NCBI RefSeq assembly: GCF_026262505.1
Contig: NC_067203.1
Location: 27,261,411 to 27,325,410, forward strand
DNA length: 64,000 nucleotides
Reading direction: 5' to 3'
Source: Trichomonas vaginalis G3
Taxonomy: Eukaryota; Parabasalia; Trichomonadida; Trichomonadidae
Shown here: in pieces, positions 57,062-64,000 of the stretch
Layout: each line of letters opens with the position of its first letter
Position numbering within the stretch: the first letter of the stretch is position 1
The notes under the pieces: generated by a model
Database searches by the model: none
The model's input: only the letters and a program-made list of their open reading frames with translations
What the model was told of the DNA's origin: nothing
Translations under genes and position numbers: made by a program

Positions 57062-57589
57062 ATGGTAGCTTGGGCAGCTTTAGGCGCAATGGGAACAAAA
57101 GCATTAGCATTTGGAGCAAAAGCACTTGGAGCTTATGACGCAGTAAATAAAATGAGTGGAGGAAGGGTTTCAAAGACATTAGATGCAAATAAAGGAAAGA
57201 TTGGAGGCTGGGTTGCAAAGAAGTTAAGATTAAATAAAATAGGGCTCATAAATAAAGCATCCAATTTGGTTGCGACTGAGTTAGAAAATGCTTTAGGAAA
57301 GGACGATGAGTTTGCAAAACACGCAAAAGACTTTAATGACCAGATGAAAGGTGAAACAATGCATTTAAATAGAGTCGATGGAACTAAAGAAAATGTTTCT
57401 TCTCCACTAGTAGTTCTTCCGTATGGTCCCTATGGAATGTATGGAAACCCTTACGAAAGACCATTTGACCCATTGACTGGTGGAAGTAACTGGTATCATT
57501 ACGGACGAAGAAGAAAGACAGTCAAGTTGGAGACAGATGTTAAGAAAGCAACTAAAAAGAAACCAAGGAAGAGAGTTATAAAGCAATGA
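57062..57589 (+). CDS. Amphipathic virion-like protein with basic tail
   Basis: A 175-codon intact frame. The N-terminal 30 residues (VAWAALGAMGTKALAFGAKA) are Gly/Ala-rich and amphipathic. The middle is helical and basic, then a Pro/Tyr/Gly-rich stretch (YGPYGMYGNPYERPFDP) leads to a very basic end (KKATKKKPRKRVIKQ) that could be a nuclear signal or DNA-binding tail. This plan, a membrane-active head and basic tail, is like adenovirus protein VI; the comparison is by layout only. A near-identical partial copy lies in the fragment at 34141-34578. It is the last gene before the right terminal repeat. Confidence 0.7.
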   Translation: MVAWAALGAMGTKALAFGAKALGAYDAVNKMSGGRVSKTLDANKGKIGGWVAKKLRLNKIGLINKASNLVATELENALGKDDEFAKHAKDFNDQMKGETMHLNRVDGTKENVSSPLVVLPYGPYGMYGNPYERPFDPLTGGSNWYHYGRRRKTVKLETDVKKATKKKPRKRVIKQ

Positions 57590-57619
57590 GAACGTTTATG
57601 TTATGAGAAATTTTTAACG

Positions 57620-58358
57620 TTAGTTTTATTTTTACTGAAAATTTTTATTTGGATGTAAATGACAGAACAAAAGCAACTCATACAAATCGAAAAATATAAC
57701 AAACATACATTTAAACATTTATTCTTCCTTCCTGAGCATAACATGTTCTTTCAAATACATCCGAGACCAGTTGACTTTTCATTGACTGTGTATAAAGATA
57801 GAAATAGTTATATCATTAAACCATACGATGACGAAGGTAAGTTATGTAAATTGTACGTTAAGAAGTTAGAGAAAGTTTATGGCTTCAAGTATGACTACAA
57901 TAGGGTTAACACTGATGATGAAGATATTGAGGAAAATTTATGAGAACATTAGTGAAGTCGTTAGTGAGAACGATAGTGAGAACATTTATTTTTTACATTA
58001 GTGAGTTCGTTAGTGAAGTGGTTGGCGGCTTTGTAAATATTTAAGGTTAAGTTAGTGTTGTCGTTTGTGTGAACGTTAGTGAGAACGTTAGTGAGAACGT
58101 TTATTTTTTCATGCACGTGCATTGTGTCGCGGGGAGTTGCCATGGGCAATGACCTGCGCACAATATATAACGTACAGAGAGGTGAGATGAGGTGGTTTAT
58201 GTGATAAATACTTTACGTGGCAGAAATAGTTTAAGGTTATTAGAAATATTGCATCTGCGATGTAAAATATACGTTAGTGGTTTTGTAAAGTGTCAGATTG
58301 ACATATAATGGGTAAGGAGGCGCGTAGTGCCACCGTACTGAAGATATGTGTACTAACT
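57620..58358. repeat. Right terminal inverted repeat of Maverick 2
   Basis: 739 bp, inverse match to 36510-37260. It is 12 bp shorter because of one unit fewer in the AACGTTCTCACT minisatellite, and there are few other differences. Confidence 0.9.
57659..57943 (+). CDS. Terminal-repeat gene product, right copy (94 residues)
   Basis: The right-hand twin of the gene at 36937-37221. Only residues 9, 11 and 12 differ (QIEKYNKH here, RIPQYNKH on the left), so the twins are kept almost the same by their place in the repeats. It follows 70 bp after the amphipathic protein gene, in the same direction, with a TTTTTATTTGGATGTAA leader before the ATG. The domain is shared with the HNH nuclease C-terminus of Maverick 1. 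Confidence 0.75.
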   Translation: MTEQKQLIQIEKYNKHTFKHLFFLPEHNMFFQIHPRPVDFSLTVYKDRNSYIIKPYDDEGKLCKLYVKKLEKVYGFKYDYNRVNTDDEDIEENL

Positions 58359-58363
58359 ATCCT
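58359..58363. repeat. Right target-site duplication of Maverick 2 (ATCCT)
   Basis: Direct copy of 36505-36509. Confidence 0.8.
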
Positions 58364-59097
58364 ATGATGTAATTTTAAAACATTTTATATTTGTAGGTTA
58401 TTCTTCTTTTTTTTAATCTTTTAGCTGGCAACCATAACCTTAGACACTCTGATTCATGTCTGTTATGTAGATTGAGAAAAAAACATAGCACACATTTGCA
58501 CACATTTTGACACTTTTTCTGACAAGCATCATTCAAATTTGAAGAAAAACCTCTAAATTTCATTCAAATTTCTGTCAAAATGTGTGCAAAATTGAAATAG
58601 GCACACATTTTGACATACGATTATTTATATACGTTATTTTAATGGTTTCAGAGAAATCTTCGTTACACATTATTGAAGATTACTCAATATTTAAGTGAAT
58701 GACTCACTACCACCTGTTTAGAAAAATGGTAGCATAAAATCCAAATGTCACATATATTATTTCTTATTTCATACAAATAAACTTACAATTATAACCTCAA
58801 CTTGTTTGCAAAGCAGAAACTCAATATAAGCAATCGATCAGTAGTGTATTTAAAAGTCGAATTTAAATTTAAAAATTTATAATCTTATTTCGGAACCAAA
58901 TAGTATAAATTTAGGACAAAAAGCTACGTGGTGTTGATAACAACTATTAAAATTCAAATATTACTACCATGAACAATACAATGGCTCATATTGATAATTG
59001 ATAAACGTGCATATAAATTGCATATATCATCAATGTCATTAAGTAAAATACATGTATATAAATAGATTAGAAATATTTTTCAGTTAGAATTAAAATC
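58364..59097. other. AT-rich intergenic stretch
   Basis: No convincing gene. ACACATTTTGACA-like words recur near 58490-58610. The short minus-strand frame at 58375-58563 shows no protein-like features. Confidence 0.5.
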
Positions 59098-59347
59098 TAT
59101 GTAATAAAAAATAAGTTATAAAAATAAATACTGAATTTTTATTTGTAATATAAACTGCTACAGTATGCTAGTGTATACAAATGTATTTGTCGTATTGATT
59201 TGAAAGATCTTCAACATAGTTCAGATCTAAATTTGAAACTCGTAAAATAAAGCGAATCTTTATTTATAATATAAACTGCTACAATGTGCTAGTGTGTACA
59301 AATGTATTTGTCGTATTGATTTGAAAGATCTTCAACATGGTTCAGAT

Positions 59348-61115
59348 TAGGGATGCGACGGTTTTACGCCATGACCGTTTAAAAATAGAATAATACGCCA
59401 TTTTTGGGGCCGAATGGCGGCTACTTCGTACCCGCCATTCGGCCGAATAACAAAACAATACAAAATTATCGCCATCTTTTTTTTCTTTCTTTTTTTTCTC
59501 TCTCTTTCTTTTCTTTTTCCTCTTTTTACTCCTCTTTCTCTTTTCATCATTAAACGTAGAAAGATATATTAATATTATTTTAAAATTAAAAAAATAAAGA
59601 AAGTATAATAAGTAATTATTTAGTTATCGATATATATATGTAAAGTGATAATCTGAGGATAATCTGAGGAGGAGTCTGAGGATTAGACCGAAGAGTAGTT
59701 TGAGGAGTTTGAGGAGTAGTCTGAGGAGTTTGAGGAGTAGTCTGAGGAGTTTGAGGAGTAGTCTGAAGAGTTGTCTGAGGATAATTTGAGGAGTTTGAGG
59801 AGTAGTCTGAGGAGTTTGAGGATAATCTGAGGAGTTTGAGGAGTAGTCTGAGGAGTTTGAGGAGTAGTCTGAGGAGTTTGAGGATAATCTGAGGAGTTTG
59901 AGGATAATCTGAGGAGTTGTCTGAGGAGTAGTTTCAGGAGTTGTCTGAGGAGTTTGAGGAGTAGTCTGAGGAGTTTGAGGATAATCTGAGGAGGAGTCTG
60001 AGGATAATCTGAGGAGGAGTTTGAGGATAATCTGAGGAGGAGTTTGAGGATAATCTGAGGAGGAGTCTGAGGATAATCTGAGGACTAGTCTCAGGACTAG
60101 TCTGAAGAGTAGTCTCAGGATAATCTGAGAAGGAGTTTGAGGATAATCTGAGGAGGAGTCTGAGGATAATCTGAGGAGGAGTCTGAGGATAATCTGAGGA
60201 CTAGTCTCAGGACTAGTCTGAAGAGTAGTCTGAGGATAATCTGAGAAGGAGTTTGAGGATAATCTGAGGAGGAGTCTGAGGATAATCTGAGGAGGAGTCT
60301 GAGGATAATCTGAGGAGGAGTCTGAGGATAATCTGAGGAGGAGTTTGAGGATAATCTGAGGACTAGTCTCAGGACTAGTCTGAAGAGTAGTCTGAGGATA
60401 ATCTGAGGAGGAGTTTGAGGATAATCTGAGGAGGAGTTTGAGGATAATCTGAGGACTAGTCTCAGGACTAGTCTGAAGAGTAGTCTTAGGAGGAAGATCT
60501 GAGGAGTAGTCTGATGAGGAGGGGTCTAAGGAGTAGTCTGAGGATGATGAGTAATCTGATAAGGAGTAGTATGAGGATGATCTGAGGATAACCTGATGAC
60601 TAGTCTAGGAGTGGTCTAATAAAAATGTAAAATATTTTCAAAGAAAAAATTCTATGAATTTTATATTTTAATTCTTAGCATTATACTGAATAAAATAAAC
60701 ATAAATATCAAAATTTGAAATTGAACACGCCAAAAAATTGATAATCCACATTCAATATTTTGTAAGTGGCGTACATTTTGAATACTCGCCATACGCCTTG
60801 GAGTTCTCAATTTTGAATTCGCCTTTATTTGGGCGACCTCAGAAAAATACGCCATTAAGAAAATATTGTATGAGATTTTAAATTTGAACACGCTCTACCT
60901 TAAGGAATTAAATTTATTAAGATATATTTATATATAATAAACGATTACTTAAAAAAAGTATTTCATCGCTTATGTAAGTTTCAAAAAAATCACGAAAATA
61001 AAAAAATCAAGATTAAAATTTTATTTTTAATTTTTGAATTTCTCAAATGGCGAAATTTTTGGGCGAACAAAAAAAAATGTACGCCCGGTCAAATGGCGTG
61101 TTTAACGCATCCCTA
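59348..61115. mobile_element. Non-autonomous hAT element, 1768 bp
   Basis: Ends TAGGGATGCG and CGCATCCCTA are exact inverted repeats and the 8-bp target duplication GTTCAGAT is present on both sides (59340-59347 and 61116-61123). End sequence and duplication length both fit hAT transposons. No transposase is present. Subterminal copies of a CGCCATT/AATGGCG word lie near both ends and may be transposase-binding sites. Half of the element is a CTGAGGA-type repeat. Confidence 0.88.
59650..60560. repeat. CTGAGGA-type minisatellite inside the hAT element
   Basis: About 900 bp of units such as AGTCTGAGGATAATCTGAGG and AGGAGTTTGAGGAGTAGT, with higher-order blocks that contain GGACTAGTCTCAGGACTAGT. 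Strong purine bias on this strand. Confidence 0.88.
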
Positions 61116-61446
61116 GTTCAGATCTAAATTTGAAACTCGTAAAATAAAGCGAATCTTTATTTATAATATAAACTGCTACAATGTGCTAGTGTGTACAAAT
61201 GTATTTGTCGTATTGATTTGAAAGATCTTCAACATGGTTCAGATCTAAATTTGAAACTCGTAAAATAAAGCGAATCTTTATTTATAATATAAACTGCTAC
61301 AATGTGCTAGTGTGTACAAATGTATTTGTCGTATTGATTTGAAAGATCTTCAACATGGTTCAGATCTAAATTTGAAACTCGTAAAATAAAGCGAATCTTT
61401 ATTTATAATATAAACTGCTACAATATGCTAGTGTGTACAAATGTAT

Positions 61447-61800
61447 AACTCTTTGTCAATTGTCATGGCACCTTATAACTTAAAAATCATTTTCATTAAC
61501 AAATATAAAAAGTGACAATTAATATTTTCATTAAATGCATATTTAATTATCAAAACAATGTCGATTTAGCTTGAATGTTCATTATAAATGTGTAAGTTTA
61601 GGAAAACAAAAAATAATTAATTCTCGCAAAGAAACTTATTTTAAAAGAACCTAAACAAAAGTTCATATAATAATAAATCTAAAAATAGATATTAATTTAA
61701 ACGAAGATAATGAGAGAATGGGGATGTTGTAAAACAATGAGACTTAATGATCAAATAATTAAAATAATAAAATTAATTAAAGGAAAGCTAAAATAGTTTA
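61447..61800. other. AT-rich intergenic stretch
   Basis: Nothing recognised. Confidence 0.5.
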
Positions 61801-62108
61801 ATGAATTTTTATAGATTGATTACACAATCAATGTTTCTGTGTCAATGTACATCAATCAACATTGTTTCATTGAATTTTGTCTTTCACCAAGAAGATTCAA
61901 GAACAAAGTTTTGTAGTTTCAATAGATTGGTTACACAATCAATGTTTCTGTGTCAATGTACATCAATCAACATTGTTTCATTGAATTTTGTCTTTCACCA
62001 AGAAGATTCAAGAACAAAGTTTTGTAGTTTCAATAGATTGATTACACAATCAATGTTTCTGTGTCAATGTACATCAATCAACATTGTTTCATTGAATTTT
62101 GTCTTCAT
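61801..62108. repeat. Three tandem 111-112 bp units
   Basis: Units starting ATAGATTGATTACACAATCA at about 61810, 61922 and 62033 differ at very few bases. The frame that runs through them gives the same peptide three times and is a by-product. Confidence 0.85.
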
Positions 62109-62199
62109 ATATACTTATATATTACTGTTCCTATTTCCCTTATTATTAATTTTCAAATTCTTATAAAATAATTTTTTATTCTAAATGATTTGTCATAAA

Positions 62200-62469
62200 T
62201 TAATTATTCTCATTTCCAAAAATATCATCTTCTGTAATTTCGAATTCATTGATATTTATATCATCGGATTCTTCTAATTTAATTGTAACAGAATTTGAAA
62301 ACTGCTCATCATTTTTATTCAGATATTTTTCAATTTCTATATCTCGATAATCGGCCTCTCCAAATCGAAATGATTTTTTATGTTTTTTGATTATTTCACT
62401 TGGTATTTCTGCACGTTCTAATCCAAAATTAGATGTGAATACATCTAACTCTTGTTGAATTCTTGTCAA
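62200..62469 (-). pseudogene. C-terminal part of MULE transposase, in another frame
   Basis: An 89-codon frame with no ATG at its start. It continues the transposase in a shifted frame: it overlaps the last codons of the 62466-63659 frame by four bases. It ends with an acidic tail (LEESDDININEFEITEDDIF). A frameshift near 62466 is the likely cause. Confidence 0.6.
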
Positions 62470-63659
62470 TGGTATAAAATACGATTTTTATGATCAAAAT
62501 TGTCATTTTGCTGCCTTGCATATCGATGAAAATATACCTTATCAACTTTCAATAGGATGTAAATCATATGATAAATAGTTGGATGTGGGAATGCAATATG
62601 AGAGTTTAACACTTTGTTAAATGACTCAACTCCATTATTGGAAAAGATCATATCAGATACTTTCAGCTTGTTAATTACATCATACTTTTTACCCCATGTA
62701 TTTAAGAAATATTTTGCAAAATCATTTATTTCTTTAATCGCATCTAATTTTTTGCAAATTATTTCAAAAACTTCTATTGGAACAAAAGGACATGCACATA
62801 ATAGTTTTAAAAGTGATTTTGCGCAAACATCGTTTTCATCACATAACTTTTTGAAATTTTTAACAAGAGCTGCTATATAATGAAATATACAACCAGTGAC
62901 TGTAGTTTCATCATTGACTTTAGATTTGATTGATTTCATTAATGCATTCTCAAAATCTGATGTAATGATTTTATATTTTCCCAATGATATACTAATAAGA
63001 GGACATGTGATCATTAAATTAAAAACTGTATCATAGTTAAGTGATGATCTTCCTGTCATTAGTACATGAAGGAAAGGTAAATATAAATTTGTAGCTTCAT
63101 CGTATACTAAAAGATTTAAGAGCTGCCCATTTGCTAACTTAATTGGAACGATACGAAATGTTCCATCTATGAAAAGATGGTTGCAAGTTTTAGCTCTTTT
63201 TATAAAAGCTGGCAACCCGAAGAAATAATAGTTAGTATCATCTGAACTTGAGTAATATTGGGTTATATAATAATCTGTGCTGTTATACTTTTCTAATAAC
63301 TTCTTAATTAATTCATTTTCGCTTAGTTTGATTTTAGGCCTGATCTCGTAGTATAGCTTTGCTATTGTTTGAGGTGAAATATCAATATTATCATCATGTG
63401 AAGAATTGTATTCAAATATGAGTTGATTTGAATATTGTCGAGCTTCAGCTAGTGATAACAATGGATTATTTTGAATATAAGTTGATATCATTGATTCGAA
63501 TTCATACCTGATTTGATGTGTTCCATTGATTTCAATCGAATATTCGATTTGGAGCAGTTGTGTGGAGGATTTATTTCGTGGATTGACGCTTTTATATTCG
63601 AAACAGCTGGAAATAATGATATAATTTGTGAATAACCACATTTTTTTCGTTTGGCACAA
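62466..63659 (-). pseudogene. MULE-type transposase, catalytic core
   Basis: A 397-codon frame. The core carries the MULE signature: CNHLFIDGTFRIVPIKLANG around the first catalytic Asp, then YLPFLHVLMTGRS, then YKIITSDFENALMKSIKSKV around the second Asp, TVTGCIFHYIAALVK with the Cys/His pair, and SNNGVESFNKVLNSHIAFPH with the likely catalytic Glu. The first 35 residues of this frame do not look like protein of this family; a Cys/His zinc-finger-like peptide is coded in a neighbouring frame there, so the gene appears frameshifted near 63.6 kb. MULE transposons are known in T. vaginalis. The terminal inverted repeats are not visible; the element probably runs past the right edge. Confidence 0.8.
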
Positions 63660-64000
63660 TAATAGTGTAACTCTAAATGATCATTCTTGCAATAATAACG
63701 TTCAAATCGTAATGGAATACCTTGAGGATATATCGTTTTCCTATAGGCAAGTTTGTCAGAGTCAGATATACTAAATGTATGATAAGTACGTAAAATATCA
63801 CTAATTTTTATTCTCTGGGCTTATTTATCATCTTTGTTCAATATATTGTAGTTTGCAACACATTGTTCGCAAATGGTTTTGGAAAGATTATATTGACTCC
63901 TTTTGTCGGAAATACTTTGATATACTTTCGCATTATCAATAATAATTTGAGGGTTAATAAAGTTATCAAAAGATAAATTATCAGTTATATGTGGTTGTTG
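63600..64000 (-). pseudogene. N-terminal zinc-finger region of the MULE transposase, partial
   Basis: From about 63829 down to 63600 a minus-strand frame reads RFERYYCKNDHLELHYYCAK then RKKCGYSQ, a Cys/His pattern like the FLYWCH or WRKY-GCM1 fingers that precede MULE catalytic cores. A TAA near 63830 separates it from a further open stretch (with CEQC) that runs off the right edge. The gene therefore looks interrupted by at least one stop and a frameshift. Confidence 0.6.

Larger units (their letters stand above)
36510..58358. mobile_element. Maverick/Polinton element 2, 21.8 kb, nearly whole but broken
   Basis: Bounded by the 5-bp duplication ATCCT and by inverted repeats of 751 bp (36510-37260) and 739 bp (57620-58358) that begin with AG as Polintons do. 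It holds the diagnostic gene set: protein-primed DNA polymerase B, rve integrase with chromodomain, packaging ATPase, major capsid protein and minor capsid candidates, with a long fibre, KilA-N protein and a tRNA-like gene as extra cargo. The gene layout is complete apart from a protease that I could not identify. About a dozen breaks are spread over eight loci. Nearly identical terminal repeats and an exact target duplication indicate a young insertion. Confidence 0.93.
59098..61446. repeat. 121-bp satellite array, split by a hAT insertion
   Basis: Units beginning GTTCAGATCTAAATTTGAAA start at 59219, 61116, 61237 and 61358, with a 121-bp step; an older, more diverged unit precedes 59219. The insertion at 59348-61115 lies in this array. 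Units on the right are almost identical. Confidence 0.85.

Noticed and set aside
59347-59550. Arg/Lys-rich minus-strand frame
   Set aside because: Low-complexity T/C-rich sequence at the edge of the hAT element.
61801-62166. 121-codon plus-strand frame
   Set aside because: It is the same peptide read three times from a tandem repeat, with no protein-like features.

Overview
The window is AT-rich and gene-poor outside its transposons. No tail or gene shows a spliceosomal intron. It is dominated by very large Maverick/Polinton elements of the kind that fill the genome of Trichomonas vaginalis, so a trichomonad chromosome, most likely T. vaginalis, is the best guess. That guess rests on element type and base composition, not on a recognised host housekeeping gene.

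Layout. 1-3613: a compact minus-strand run of four unknown genes. The last is split near its start by a 760-bp inverted-repeat insertion (2841-3600). 3960-28738: Maverick 1, with poly(A/T)-edged termini carrying a TTCG hairpin. Its flanks hold readable genes (coiled-coil virion-like protein, KilA-N, HNH endonuclease, amphipathic proteins, integrase, phage-tail-like fibre, D12 methylase), while about 12 kb in the middle (7.6-19.4 kb) is heavily decayed. 28739-28943: a MITE abutting Maverick 1. 29.5-36.4 kb: a hairpin-rich segment with four clusters of long inverted repeats around a small unknown gene cassette (31.9-33.5 kb), into which the end of another Maverick (33482-34604) has been inserted. 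36510-58358: Maverick 2, 21.8 kb, with 739-751 bp terminal inverted repeats that each carry a gene, and a 5-bp target duplication. 58.4-62.1 kb: AT-rich sequence with a 121-bp satellite split by a 1.77-kb non-autonomous hAT element. 62.2-64.0 kb: a MULE transposase in several frames, running off the right edge.

The Mavericks together show the usual virus-like set: protein-primed DNA polymerase B, chromodomain integrase, packaging ATPase, double-jelly-roll major capsid protein and candidate minor capsid proteins. They also carry unusual cargo: phage tail-fibre tips, KilA-N/DUF3627 proteins, an HNH nuclease, a D12 adenine methylase, and tRNA-like genes with A and B boxes. I could not find the adenovirus-like protease. 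Both main elements are broken: Maverick 2 by roughly a dozen breaks, Maverick 1 by very many. They are treated here as fossils.

The most unusual signals are three. (1) Arrays of long hairpins whose stems stay paired although the units differ in sequence (30.5-31.1 kb). (2) A palindromic intergenic module (core GGTKAGATCTMACC), seen at least ten times in all three Maverick pieces, whose palindrome and flanking repeats change together. (3) A small protein domain shared by the gene inside the Maverick 2 terminal repeats and the C-terminus of the HNH endonuclease of Maverick 1.
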